The notes below the pieces were generated by a model, which had not been told where the DNA came from, searched no databases, and saw only the letters and a list, made by a program, of their open reading frames with translations. Both the position numbers and the translations under genes were made by a program. This document shows, piece by piece, positions 11,831 to 24,164 of a stretch of 64,000 nt of DNA. The stretch lies in the NCBI GenBank assembly GCA_015039365.1, contig WION01000034.1:1-64000 (forward strand). Direction: 5' to 3'. The DNA is from Amanita rubescens (Eukaryota; Basidiomycota; Agaricomycetes; Agaricales; Amanitaceae). How positions within the stretch are numbered: position 1 is the stretch's first letter; every line of letters starts with the position of its first letter.

Positions 11831-13400
11831 GATTCTCAATTCGAGGATGCGTTGAAAATAAAGAAAGATGCTCGAAGCCGATCGTAGTGGAGCCGTATGC
11901 TCCGAATAAGAGAGAATCCGCCGCCAACGCGCACAACGTCAGCAAGAAAGCAAACGACGCGGTATTAAGACCGGACATATTGAAGGCAAAGCTTCTGAAT
12001 TCAATTGAGCAACTTTCTATCGCGGTGATAAAGAAATAGAATTAGAGCGACCGGTCAGCTTGCGAGACGCAAATTTAGTAAAATGACGTGGGCCAGGTGG
12101 GCAGAAGGTGCCTCTTGACACTACAGGAAAGCAACAGATTCAAGGCTGGTCTCCGGGAGACATCCAATTCAGGACGAAAAAAACTAAATCCGTCCACGGT
12201 TGGAGGTCACGCGTGATGTACCTGCCAAATTGGGCAAACGCGCTGGCCAACACGAACAGCGTCGGCTGGAGGGCAAACGTGAGTGTATTATGACTGACGG
12301 TATGGAGCAAAATTGCCAAAGGACGCATTGGGCAACTTTCTATCATGCAAATAGGGAATTAAAAGAATCGGTCAGCGTGCAATATGCAAATTGAGAGAAA
12401 TGGAACACTTACAGGCCTGGTGATAGAAGGAACGGAATGGGATGCGTATTTCATGCATAAAGAGTTGGGGGATGTGTTGAAAATAAAGAAAGACGCTCGA
12501 AGCCGATCGTAGAGGAGTGGAATGCGCCAAATAAGAGAGAACCCGCCACCAACGCTCACAACGTAAGCAAGAAAGAGAACGACGCCGTATTAGAACTGGA
12601 CGTATTGAAGGTAAAGGTTCTGAATTCCATTGAGCAACTTTCTATCATGGTGATAAAGAATTAGATCGACCAGTCAGCTCGCGAGACGCAGATTTAGTAA
12701 AACGACGTACTCCAAGTCACTATGGATCATCCCAGCCCGGGCCAGCTGGGCAGAAGGTGCCAGTAACTCTCAAAAACATGGGAAAGCAGCAGATTCCAGG
12801 CAGGTCTCCCGGAGACATCGAATTCAGGATGAAAAGACCAAATCCGTCGCATGAAGTTGCTGCTGCGGACACGTCGCCATCCACGAGCTTCAACGGCGTG
12901 AGGAGCTGTTCATAAATGATATAGCAGAAACTCCATTAAATCTAACCTGTGGATGAACCAGTATAATAGAGGATGGACATTCGGTTGCAGTTCAGGCAGT
13001 GTTACATTCCCGTATTAAAACCAATTCACAACCTGGCTTCCTTCGACAACCTAAGGAACCGATCATAAGCGACACAACAAAGCCGGGGTACATGGAATCT
13101 AACCTATGAATGAACCGTTGAAAGACTTGGAGTAAGGTAGCCTGGCCAATCAGTAAACCAGCAAGATCATGGTGCCCATGTTCGATTGGTAACCTGAAAG
13201 TCTAGCCCTTTGGGGAAACGCGACGCACGACGATCTTGGGACGACATAAGAGGCGGTGAAGAGAGGAGAGACGCTGAGTCCCTGCGTGAATCTCTCTCTT
13301 TGTCTCCCTTTGTCTCTCTTTGTCTCTCTTTGTCTCTCTGCGATCACGGCACGCTCTCTGTTACCCATCGGAATTTTTGGCCCTCTATGAGATACTTGCA
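11830..13400 (+). repeat. R1 dispersed repeat, near complete copy
   Basis: It begins within a 310-bp sub-unit and continues through a second one, the middle block, the shared 3' block and a CT-rich array (13,286-13,340). In one frame it encodes a lysine- and alanine-rich peptide whose wording recurs in other copies (frames at 11,806-12,039 here and 63,115-63,360 on minus). Confidence 0.75.
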
Positions 13401-13543
13401 CAGAATTTGGGGAGTGGTACCAAATAATTCATCGCAATGAGTATACCAATTGAAGGTAATAGCAGACTATACATAACACTACAAAAACAATCTATTTGAA
13501 CAAAACAGTACATAGAGGATAACGATAATAATGTCATCACAAT

Positions 13544-16085
13544 TCAAGTTCCATCCTGATACGTCAGCGAGTTGAAAGAGGATATAAGCGACATGCTGGC
13601 TTCATTTTGCTGCGCGAAACCATCTACTTTTCGTCCTTTCAAGCCTTCACTAATTACGATACTCGCCTCACTAAGGTGTGATGCGCTTTGTGACCGAGTG
13701 TGTGATGAAGATTTCGCAACCACATTGTCAGTCGGAACTAACTCGAGGAGCTCCTTTACTAGAAAGCTCTGGAACAATGCAATCATCTCTTCAACAATTT
13801 CATCCGGGAGCCATTTTGGTAGTTCCACTGGATAAACAGTGGCATGACAGCCACGAACGGTGAAATGGTCAAGGACACTAGCCTTCTCCTTCAATATCCG
13901 GACGAGTTCTGCACAAACTGGGCAACATAGTTTTGACACCGATAACAGGCTTTTGTCCAGTTTCTATGAAGGCCCAGCAACGGTTAGTCAAGCCATCCAT
14001 ACGAAGGGTGCATAAGGACAACATACAGCAATAATATCGAGGAGTTTATCAGCGTCCCGGCCCTTCTTCTGTATAGCCAGCTCGTAGTACTCAGCCAGTG
14101 CTGCGAGCACGGCCTCGCAGTGGACAGCGAAGTCTAGTAGCCCCATCTGTGTGCCTTGAAAGATCTTCCGGAAGAGATGAACAGCATACGCTGATGTACC
14201 ATGTCCTATACGATTTTCTGTAGAATCTTGAAGTGCGTCTTCAAAGACCTTGTAGACCTGGTCGCAATCAAGTTTTGAATCATTTTTGTCCGCGGCTATT
14301 GCGGCAGCGATGACTTCTTTGTACTCATGCCAAGATGGGGCTTGGTACTGTGAGGACCTGACGCCAATGACCGATATCTCAACATGCATACGGTGCATGC
14401 TGGCTTCATGTTCCAAAACCCGTTTCGCAAGGAATTGGGATGCAATGCTACGCATCCATATCAAGTACATTGCAATACTTGGGCGTTCTAGAAGCTGCTC
14501 AAACCTGGTCAGCGTCGAAACTTCCATACATGAAGCATAGGCATACATCTGCGGCATCGTCTGCGGCATCGTCTGCGGCATCGTCTGCGGCATCGTCTGG
14601 GTTTGACTCAAAGACTGTTCAGCATCATAGTCTCATACTAAAATTGGGAGTTTTGCATACCTGTGGTCCTGCGTCACCTCCTGCAACAGCCCATGTGTTC
14701 TCTGCTGAGTAGACTCCATACCTCCTGCCAAAACCTTTATATTCCTCTCTGTGATTGTAGTCAGGTACCAGGCCCCCAAAGGACTGGCCTTGGCGCGAGA
14801 GGACCTCCATATGGGTCACAAATGACGGTGAGGTCAAAATGTAAATCAAGAGTCGGAGGTACCCTCCGAGCGAACCAAAAATGAGCTGCATGCCGTTTTT
14901 CACTTCAGGTGTCTTTTTTTGTTCGGAGAGCCTGTGGAAACCTTGGACAAACCTTCCAGTCATAATGAATGTGGCTATAACAAGTCTGTGAAAATCGATG
15001 GCCGTCTCCCGATTGTAGATCCAGATTTTTTCAGAGACTTCACCTATCAAGCGAGTAAAAGGCATTCCGTCGGCAGCCGCTAGCCCCTGGACAATTTCTG
15101 CATTGTTTTGAAGGAAGATAGCTAACGGATCACGTTGTGGGGACTCGGGCTCTGATGGTGGATCCAGCTCCTCAAAGTTGGAAAAAGACATCTGCGAAAG
15201 CTGACGCTTCTTCTCCAGGTCACTCCAGGCATAATCGTGGATCGCTGAATGGAGATGGCCATCTGCTAAAAAACGGCGGAAAAGAAAGAGAAGGCCTAGC
15301 CATTGCCAGGACATGAACCGGCGCCGCAATTTTCTCCAGCATAGGGAAAGGAGGTATTGAAAGAAGTGCTCGGAATATAAGCTCCGGTCGCTGTCACTTG
15401 ATGTCGAAAATTCATCAAAGTATTTAGAAACAGTTTCCGCATGGTCTGCTAGAGGTCTTGTACCCCTAGTTATTTGGCCATGTAGGTGAGATTTATAACA
15501 CACGGGCGGCAGATCTACTCACTTGAATAACCAACAAAAAGGATCCTTTTTGATGTCTTTCCAAATGTCAACTCCTCTAGGGATGATGCTAATGTTGTAA
15601 TTGTTGTGACGTGATGCTTCCTCGGCGGCAAGGACTCTTGGGTTTGCCGTGGTAGCGACATTTATCGGCTTCCGAGTTTTTGGGTCTTGGTTCGGGACCA
15701 TAATAGGGAAGCCGAGGGCATATTCTTTCCTTTCGTTGTCTACTACTGTGAGCCCCACGTTTCCAACGTCCCGGTAACAAGCGGCAACGATTTCATGATC
15801 CTGTACCAGGATAGAGCTCACTGCATCTAACGCCGTAAAATCACCTTCATGGTCTGAGAGCCCGTATCTCTGGGCCGCATCTTCGGCATACGTGTACAAA
15901 GATGCATCGCCATTTTTGTTCTTTATTAAAAGTGCGAGTTGCAGTAGCTGGATGAGCATGGTGAAGCGGGGAACCTTAGGGTACGACTGGGATTGGGAGC
16001 CTTCCAAGGACTCGGGTGGCATAGCAGAAGTAACAGCTAAAGTAGTGTCGTCCACCGCTGGGAGACTAGCAGCCAGAACGACCAT
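13544..16085 (-). CDS. OTT_1508-like deaminase family protein, paralogue A
   Basis: Four exons fit splice consensus and the other paralogues: about 16,085-15,523, 15,465-14,661, an exon ending 14,027, and 13,963-13,544. The catalytic signature of the deaminase superfamily is split over the last two exons: HCE (FAVHCEAVLAALAEYY) supplies one zinc ligand and the proton-shuttling glutamate, and CCPVC supplies the other zinc ligands. A conserved RGCHATVYP motif follows. The fungal OTT_1508 group was proposed by comparative genomics to act on nucleotides or nucleic acids and to descend from bacterial toxin-type deaminases; substrate and location are unknown. The N-terminal 450 residues are a conserved, mostly helical region found in all four copies. 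The start is the ATG at 16,085, downstream of an in-frame ATG at 16,139. Near exon 3 is a 12-bp coding minisatellite. Confidence 0.68.
14540..14597. repeat. 12-bp minisatellite in paralogue A
   Basis: Four near-perfect copies of a 12-bp unit (cgtctgcggcat on plus) encode repeated QTMP on the minus strand. They sit at or just inside the 5' edge of exon 3. Each unit contains GCAG, which offers alternative AG acceptors on the coding strand. Confidence 0.7.
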
Positions 16086-16154
16086 GGATAAGTCTAGGCA
16101 TGGCGAGTAATGAGTACCGAACACAAAGATGAAGATCACTCTAACTTACTGGCC

Positions 16155-16400
16155 TGTGAACCAGTTGCAGAATGTTGAGCGTCAAGAGAAACGTCTGGAC
16201 TTCAATGCGGGTGATTACTAGGGTGAAGTCGGGGGAGTCGGAGTTAGTATAGCCCAACTTGTCCTTGTTGACGATCCGACAGGCGTGGGTGAGACCCGAT
16301 CAGTTGATCTGAGGGCTCGTAGTAGGCTGGCCGACGTCATCCTGGATGAAGAGGCAACATAGAGTGAGTACAAGTTCAACGAGCGATTGCTTTAACGGCA
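16155..16400 (-). mobile_element. possible solo LTR
   Basis: The segment begins TGTG and ends GGCA on plus. On the minus strand it is preceded by a purine-rich tract (complement of ctcccccgaacct just right of 16,400) that looks like a polypurine tract. No internal domain or second LTR is present. No target duplication could be confirmed, so this is tentative. Confidence 0.3.
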
Positions 16401-16880
16401 CTCCCCCGAACCTGGCACCACAACTGGGATAGCCCTGCACTGAATTACATATATATTTATATTAATGTGATGACTAACAACGCGGCCCAGGCTTCCGGAA
16501 CACCATTGCTGACGCCATATGGAAAGGTACATACGGTAGTACGGGAGTCTTCAGAGCGCGCAAGCAACTTGCCCCAACTCATTTTCTCTTCTTAAGTATG
16601 CCTTACTGATCCGTATCGATTCTCAGCAGTTTTTACTACGGTACATCCTGTGGAGATTCAAACATTCCCGGGGCCACAAGCCTCTCTCATCAACAGACCA
16701 TTCTCAGTTGTCATCATCCCCGCTGCTTGGAGAAGCCAGTGAGTCGAGTTTTGGACATCTTAGAGGATTATTGTCTCATTGATCTCCCAAATTTCAGCGT
16801 TTTTTTAATGTCATGCCGGCCCTGGCGCCTTTCCTCCGAGTCCGTATTGTTCTTACAAGGTAAGTTTGCAATTCAAATTG
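16400..16880. other. spacer with an inverted segment shared with 20,735-20,790
   Basis: No gene is seen. The piece at about 16,805-16,850 (catgccggccctggcgcctt) recurs inverted at 20,740-20,775, each time next to an R1 end. The R1 copies flanking 17.3-20.2 kb are therefore part of longer inverted arms. Confidence 0.45.
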
Positions 16881-17290
16881 AGGACTAGATTTCAGTGATA
16901 CCTTGGGCCATTCTTAAAATAGAATTTCAATGGGTATATCCAGCGCGTCAGGAGAGAGCCAAAGAGAGCCTAAGAGAGTTTATGAGAGTTGAAGAGAGAT
17001 TCGCCCCTTTTGGCAGGACTCGGTGTTGCCTCGACAGCTTCTCTCCTATCTTCACCTTCCTCTTACGTCATCCTCACGCAGAAACCACACGTTGCGTTGC
17101 TCCCAAGGTTCCCTATCTCAATCGAACAGGGAGGTGAAGAGAGGAGAGACGCTGAGTCCCTGCGAAATGTGGCAAGTTGCAGTGTGACCTGAATCTCTCT
17201 TAGGCTCTCTCAGACTCTCTTAGGCTCTCTTTGTCTCTCTTTGTCTCTCTCCGCGATCACAGGCTGAAGTTACTCATCGCCCTTAGGGAG
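16880..17290. repeat. two R1 ends joined head to head
   Basis: 16,880-17,130 is an R1 3' end on minus (GAGAGCC array, then the gccccttttggcaggactcgg block). At about 17,131 it switches to an R1 3' end on plus (gaggtgaagagaggagagacgctgag, then CT array to 17,252). The result is an inverted junction. Confidence 0.65.
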
Positions 17291-17555
17291 CTGGCCGAGT
17301 GTAGGCATGAATGGCATGAGCAACACAATGCATTGACCCCAAGCTGAAGGAAAATAAAGTAGAATCTTAAACGATCACTTGAATGTATTTGAACAAAGCA
17401 CATGGTGATGATAATCATTAATAAATGGTTAGGCTGGAGATAAATCATGACAACCGTTTTTGGGATCAACTTGACAGCTTGAATACGGTGATCAAAATAT
17501 GATGATATCAAATGTTCGCTAAGAAAGGCTAAGAGATTATTACAAGAAAAAGAAA

Positions 17556-19508
17556 CTAAGTGTCTGGCAATGTTCTTGGAATGATGGCTGCACGACCAAA
17601 ATACCGAAAGTAACTCTGGGTGTAGAATCTGGCAAGAGCGTATTCGTAATGTAGCAGCTCGTTCTCTGGGGCCTCTGCTGTCGGTGTTGGCAGGCGCGCT
17701 ACATGATGTCGATGATAACTGTCCCATTCAAACATCACCCGACGCAAAGCATGGAGGTATGGAAGGCGATCTCGGACATCAGGGGATGCCAGTCCCAGGC
17801 GAGCGTTTCTAACAGACACCGTTGCCAGATGACGAGGTTGGTTGGGACGGAAGTAGAAACACCGTAATACGAGTCCCTCCCGGACCAGAGAATCAAGATC
17901 TTGATGTCGACCCTCAAACAGGCGTCGATCAAGAGCACGGCGATCCAATATGAGAAGTTCGAACCGGAACGATAGCTCTGAAATACCCCACATGTGTTCC
18001 TGCGTCTCCCGCACCGTAAACTCCCTGTTAGAGACCTGGTGGAGATTGGATATGTCGATGCCCAGTGCAGTTGCCTCTGGTGACAACAAATTGGTTAGGA
18101 AATGACGAGATTTTCCTGCCATGGTCTGTTGATTGGGCTCATGTCCATGCAATAGAGTACGCCAATCCTGGTTCGAGAGCAAACGGACTTCAGGGGCATT
18201 AGACGCCAGACGGTATATGCATAAATCACGGATGGTTGTCCATAATGTAAGGAACCGATTTCGTCGCTGGGGATTGTTTCCAGAACAGAAAAGTCCCGGT
18301 TCCGGGAATGCATACTTGCCATCATTTTCTGCTAGCTTGGTCGACGAGTAAAGATATTTTGGGTCACGATCGACAGCGAGCAGGGCACATTGCCACGATT
18401 GTAATGCAGGAGGCATGTATGGACTATCAATCGGCTCAAACTTATCCCGGTCTGTTGATGCTTTAGGGCATGGTTTTCCAGAACGGGAATCTGCTGTATA
18501 TAAGATGCAAAATTAGCTGAATGAATGGAGTAACTTACACGGTTGGTGCTTTATGCGTGAGTCTCGAGTATTTCGCGAGGGTCCAGCTTGCTCGAATTCG
18601 TGTGGTTTAATTCCTCTCGGGTTTCCGTCACTAAAGAGGTCCGTATAACGAAGTGATTTTAAGCCGTGCTCGGAGATCGCCCGAAATCGGTTGTAGTTTG
18701 AATCGCCCACGTAGATGCGTGGAAAGGGGGGGACATAGTCTTCCAGTTCCAGCTTGTCTTGTGGTTGAATGATAGACGTGATGGAGAGGATATTCTCTTT
18801 CACGAAGGACGAGATGGGGCGTATGAACCAATAAGGGATCCCTGCAGCAAAAAGTCTCTCCGCGACATCTGCGTTAAGGACAAAGCAACCGATGACCTTG
18901 GCCGTTTCTGTTGCAGGAGCGACGCGACCTTCCATGTAGGGTTCAAAAATCTCTATGTAGTCAAGCAGCGCCCACAGCTCCATCCACAGACGTTGAATCT
19001 GCCGAAATTCGAATAAGACCTCTTTACGCGTCATTGCGACTGCCCTCAAACGACTTAAACTACGGCGGAGATTAACGGATAGCAATTTTGTTTCAGGGTA
19101 ATGGGTGCTATGATCAACTTTAGCTTGGACCGCCCTCTCATGCAACCGTTCGCAGCACTGCTCCATTGCTTGCAACTCGTGATGTGGAAGGAACCCGATC
19201 CCAAAGCTCCATCCATGTTGATGGACCGGTTCAAAATCAACCCGGGTGGGATTCCACCACATGATCGAATACTCCGACGCTAGCGCATCTTTTTGGGGAA
19301 CACAGCACAGGTACGGGGCTGACCGAGAAAATGGCTGAGGCCACTGCGTGTGATCGTCCACACCATAACGGCCGCCTATCCTTGCATATAAATTACAACG
19401 ACCGGGAGGCGCAAAGATATGCTCTTGGTTGGGAGTGGCGATATAATAATCGGAATAGTGAGGGTGAACAGCTGCAACGCGTCCATCGAACGCCCCGAGA
19501 GGCACTAA
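17556..19508 (-). CDS. unnamed agaricomycete family gene (copy 2, fuller)
   Basis: At least two exons: about 19,508-18,530 and about 18,490-17,556, separated by a short intron. A further 5' exon (19,771-19,560) is possible but its splice to the rest is unclear. The protein exceeds 600 residues. It contains a conserved AAGIPYWFIRPI segment, a QHGWSFGIGFLPHHEL segment, and in exon 2 a SPYMPPALQSW motif with a YAFPEPGLF block. I recall this arrangement from abundant uncharacterised agaricomycete proteins; I know no function. There is no signal peptide, membrane segment or catalytic motif that I can identify. It is flanked by inverted R1 copies. A truncated relative is at 6930-7735. Confidence 0.6.
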
Positions 19509-19799
19509 GATAACATTAAGGTGCTGTGATCGTACGTGCCATAGGTAGCTTACCATCAGTTCTCCGATTCCGCAACAAATCCGTCGCTTGTGTAGGTATA
19601 GAAACAGCTGGCGGCATATCTTCGGGTATCGTCAATAAGAATAGCGCCACTGTGATAAGAGACGGATATACATACTGAAGGCGGTGGATCGCAACAATAT
19701 ATCACAAAATGTGATGAGGCGTCGCAGGTCGAAGGGATCCAGGGAACAAGCAACGGAATAAACGGAGTCAAAGGAAAAATCCAGGCGAAGAACCGGAGG

Positions 19800-20000
19800 T
19801 AATTTCCTCAGAATCGGCGTGGACCTCTTGACAAAAGAGCGGGGTCGGCGAAAAGTGATCTTGAGGACGGAAAAGAGAGGAGGGCGAGGAGAGACTGAGG
19901 AGCGACGGCCCGCTCGGAAACAAGCACGTGCTCACCGCTCCTCTCTTTGGCTCTCTTTGGCGCTCTTTGGCGCTCTTTGGCTCTCTTTGGCTCTCTTTCG
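19800..20000. repeat. CTCTTTGG microsatellite
   Basis: Six or so units of ggctctcttt/ggcgctcttt at about 19,938-19,998, resembling the R1 terminal array, preceded by a purine-rich stretch. The frames across it are composition artefacts. Confidence 0.6.
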
Positions 20001-20232
20001 GACCGATACTACATTCAATGAAGTATGGTTTCAAAAATCATCAACATAACACTCATACTAATAAAATTGAAATCGAGGCAGGAAGTTCTGCTGCGCCCAC
20101 TAGGACGGCTCATCATCGACGACATTTTTACGACCCCGGAGAAGAAGGCCCAAGGGAGTGTAGGTGTACCAGGGACAACCGCCGAAAGTTATATCAACAG
20201 GTTACCGACGACGGCCTGAGTCACTAAAACTT

Positions 20233-20730
20233 AAGTGAGGAAGGTGAAGAGAGGAGAGAAGCATCAGTCCTGCCAAAAGGGGCGAATCTCTTAAACTCTC
20301 TCACTATGGGCACAGGAGTGTTTCTGATAAAATATTCCATTTCTCCAGCGAGAATAGTTCGCGAAAAATATTGGAATAATAAGTTTCCAAAACATCCATT
20401 TCGTTGACATTTTGCCTGAAACAGAAATTCCCACGGTTTCCACCCAAGCGAAATGTCCGACGAAATGTTGTAATTAGTCAAACGAGCGAGGCACGAGCGC
20501 GTTTGATGAAAAACTTCGAAATTTTCTTACACTAGTTCCCCTTACGAAATTTGGTATTTCAGCCTTTCTCCCTCCTGGAAACGTGTCCGCGCCAGTGGTG
20601 AGATCTTAAACACTTGAACTCTCTTAGGCTCTCTTTGTCTCTCTTTGTCTCTCTTTGTCTCTCTAATTTCTGGCCCGTGATCACGCTCTCATTGGCCCAA
20701 TGAGAAATATAGTCCTCAATAATTGAAAAC
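20233..20730 (+). repeat. R1 3' end split by a small insertion
   Basis: The R1 3' block (20,233-20,296) and its CT array and tail (20,615-20,730) are separated by the 307-bp element at 20,297-20,603. Confidence 0.65.
20297..20603. mobile_element. MITE-like insertion with 8-bp target duplication
   Basis: The flanks carry an exact 8-bp direct repeat, TCTTAAAC, at 20,289-20,296 and 20,604-20,611. The ends are imperfect inverted repeats: the left starts TCTCTCACTATGGGCAC and the complement of the right end starts TCTCACCACTGGCGCGG. It has no coding capacity. An 8-bp duplication is the hAT habit, so this may be a hAT-type MITE; the ends are too diverged to be sure. Confidence 0.5.
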
Positions 20731-21004
20731 TGACCAATACTCGGAGGAAAGGCGCCAGGGCTGGCATGACATTAAAGTTCGGTGCTAATCTAAGTGACAT
20801 GTCATACGAAACGCTAATGAATACGAGTCAAAGATACGGCAATAACGACAACCCAATTAACAAATATATACCGTCACGTTGAACCGAGAGGTGCTATGAA
20901 TTTTGAACTCAAATTGATACTGGGCTAGTCAAGTAGTAGCACAAAGCGCTAATTAAAGACATGCATGTCACGGTTAATCAATCTAAGGGTAATACAATAT
21001 CTAT

Positions 21005-23496
21005 TCATTCATTTGAACGGGACCCGGCCTTGTTGAGCGCAGGCCGAAATCGAAAGCGGTCTTCCGATCTGTGGATACACGACAAGACCACTGCATTACT
21101 GGAAAAGGGGTCATCACGGTTTCTGCTCGCGGAGCCAAGACCGAGATTTGGACCACCAGTCAACTGATGGCGATATACAATCTTCTTATCCACCGCTTCT
21201 GTCAATGCCTTAGCCTTGGCAGGCCTGGCCACTACCTGCTTAGCATCAAGGATAGCCATCAGCTGGACCAGTTCAGCGCCAAGGTAGCTTCGGAACTTCA
21301 AATTCATCCTTCCGCGGATTTCATCCGAAATCCAGGGAGGCAACACGAGTGGATAAATTTGTGGGTGGGAACCGCGGATAGCAAGTCTTGGAGATGAGTC
21401 ATCGGTTCCCTTGGTGACCGAGATACTCCTCAACAGCGCGATAAGCTCCCAACAGACCGGGCAGCATGGCTTTGGTACTGCAACCATAGATGAATTTAAT
21501 TTCTATAAATGGTTTTGATCGTCAATGATCCTTTAATACACTAAGACGACGCACCAATGTTGAAATGTCTTTCGACTCTCTGAAAGCCTCGGAAAGCGCC
21601 ACAAGTGCAGCTTCACAATGGACGGTCAAGCCCACCGTCAATTTCGGTTTCGACGACTCCCCCTGGCTTTCGTAATCTATAAGCTTCCGAAAGTGGTCAA
21701 TATAAGCGACCGATCTACGATAGCTTTTCCTCTTTTTTCCAAATTCCTCTAAGAGCCTTGCAACAACGAAGCTAGTATTATATTTTGCAGGGCGGTCTGG
21801 GCATGTTTGTAATGCATCATCAATGAGAGACTTGAACTCGCTCCACTGCGGAATAGAGTAATGAACCCGGTCAGTGGTCATGACCGCTATCTCGATCGTC
21901 GATTTAGGGAAATGTGCATGCATTTTTGTGCATTTTTGTTCCAAATGCCGCTTCCCAATGAACTGCAGAAGAAAGCCTCTGATCCATCGGACAAGCACCG
22001 AAACATCATCTTCATTTGGTCGCAGAGCCTACATGAAACCTCAACATCGCATATGTTTATGACATACGAGACTTCAATACCTCTAAATCCACCTCAGCCT
22101 CTTCATCAGAGGGTTCCTCTACATTCGCAATCTCCCCCTCAATGGGTGTGACTGCCGAGCTCCCACCCATAAGCACACTTTTACGAAGCTTCCATTTCGA
22201 ATCATATGACGACCTATCTTCGAATACAGGAACCAGATTTTTAACACCGCCCTGTGCCATAAACATCATGTAGGTTCTGAATGAGGTGGAGGCTAAAATA
22301 TTTAGGAGGAGGCGGGTATACAATCCGATCCGACGGAAGGATTGCATCGCTGTATTCCGAGCATTGGCATCCAGCTGCTTCCAATTTCGGTAGTGGGTCT
22401 TGAATTGCTCGAGCTCCGCTGTTAGCATGATAAACGTGCCCAAAACAAGCCTGTGAAAATCTTTGGCGGTGTTCTTCGTGAAGAGAGCATGTTGGTCATT
22501 CTGGACTGCTCCCATTAAGGAACTGAAAGATGCAGTTTCGAACGCTCTGCCGCGGGCAAGAATCGCGTCCAATACCACGGGGATAAAATCGTGCTTTTTG
22601 AGGAACTTGGTTAGGGAATTATCACCGGTGTGTGGTATGTCGAACGATTCCCACTGCGAGTACCCGTTAATTGCATCCGAATTCTCGAGTTTGAGCCAGG
22701 TAAGTTCCAAGTGATAGACGAAGCCTAGTCCTGGCCAGGATGTGAAACGCCGGTGTAGTTTCTCCCAACAGAATGATAGAAGGTAGTTAAAGAATTTGCG
22801 GCCATAACCCATTTGATTATCGCCTTTTGGATTGCCCTCCAAGTCGGAAGAAGCGGCCTTGAAATCGTTGAGATACGAACAAATTGTCTTCGCGTGTGAT
22901 CCCAGAGACACTGACTCGCCCCTGGTACTCAAACATAAGATTCGCGGCTCAGAAACGAGAGTAGCGGGTAAATTTACTCGCCGAGCTATTATATCCAGAG
23001 GATCGTAGTTATTGGCTTGTGATTCTTTGATCTTTGGCCAAATATCTTCCCCGTCGGTGATGAACCTTAGATTAAGAGGATTCAAGTTTGTTTCAAGAGC
23101 GTTGGTCTCCTTGTCTGCGTTAGCCATAACGACGATATGGCACGGCATCATGTATTTCTGCTTGTCAGAATCAAGAACTGGATCGTCAATGCATCCTTCT
23201 TTGTGTACATGGGGCATAGCGAGTGGTTCTTCGTCACGATAGCATGCCGCTACAACACCTTCGTTCGGCGTCAAAAGTGCGTTGAAGGCTTCCAATGTAG
23301 TGAATTTAGGATCTGACCCAGATATGTGGCTGCTGGAATGTGTCAGACGAAACGCCCACAAAGTTAAATCTTCATCTCGATGTCGTAATGTAACAGTGGC
23401 TTGTAGCAGCATAGTGATCATGGAAAACTTGTCCATCTCGACTGCGACTTTAGATAGAGGCCGTTTTTCAGTGGGCGAAATAGCCGGAGGAGTCAT
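21005..23496 (-). CDS. OTT_1508-like deaminase family protein, paralogue B
   Basis: Three exons: about 23,496-22,081, 22,028-21,541 and 21,506-21,005, with intron positions matching paralogues A and C. The deaminase signature is intact: HCE (LTVHCEAALVALSEAF) in exon 2 and CCPVC (PKPCCPVCWELI) in exon 3, followed by RGSHPQIYP where the others have RGCH. A helical WIRGFLLQFIGKRHLE segment, conserved in all paralogues, precedes the catalytic part. The start is the only long-frame ATG at 23,496. Compared with A and C it lacks the proline-rich N-terminal extension. It is strongly diverged from its neighbours at the DNA level, so the family is old or fast evolving. Confidence 0.68.
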
Positions 23497-23499
23497 AGT

Positions 23500-24160
23500 G
23501 GCAGGGAGTCTCTGTGGGTCCTCGAAGCTACGTGATTAAAAGAAGTCGACGATGCACAAATTGCTGTGACTCACCGATGCAGAGGACCTAATAACTATGA
23601 GAGCTGGTGATGGGACGGGACTCGACGGCGTGGGACTTGGATAACACTGTCAACAAATCGCTCACTGTGACTGCCGCGGCTAATGGCGGCCTTTGAAGGT
23701 AACTAGGCAGAGGGATATGTGAGGCGGATGAATGGTGAGGTGCGCTTTGTGGTGCAAACTTGAAGCACGTCAATGGTGAACAATTCTCGGCGCACTAAGC
23801 GCCGAGGGATGAAAGGAGGAGGCGTCATCGCGTTGTAATGTTCAACATATACAGCTGCCAGTACCTCTTTTCGCTAATAAATTGTTGTCCCGGAGTGCTT
23901 GGCAGCAACGCGTTATTGCCCGGGCCATGCGATGGCAGTCGCAGGTAAGTGAAGGTCTCATCTATCCTGAACACACGACGCTGAACACTGTTCCAGGGTG
24001 GAACTACGAACACAAATGCATCGTTGCAGCCGCAGGTAAGTGAAGGTCACATCTATCCCGAACACACGACGCTGAACACTGTTCAAAATACGAACGCAAA
24101 TGCATCGTCGCAGGTATGAAGATGCCACCTGTTATGAGCACCTGGTGTTGAATACTGTTT
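23500..24160. repeat. three-copy tandem repeat of about 83 bp
   Basis: Units at about 23,940-24,005, 24,030-24,095 and a diverged one at 24,108-24,165 share a cgcaggtaagtgaaggtc start and an acgctgaacactgtt end. They lead directly into deaminase fragment E. The start of each unit resembles a splice donor and the end a splice-acceptor-like stretch, so the units may be duplicated intron sequence. I see no gene in 23,540-23,930. Confidence 0.5.
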
Positions 24161-24164
24161 CAGG

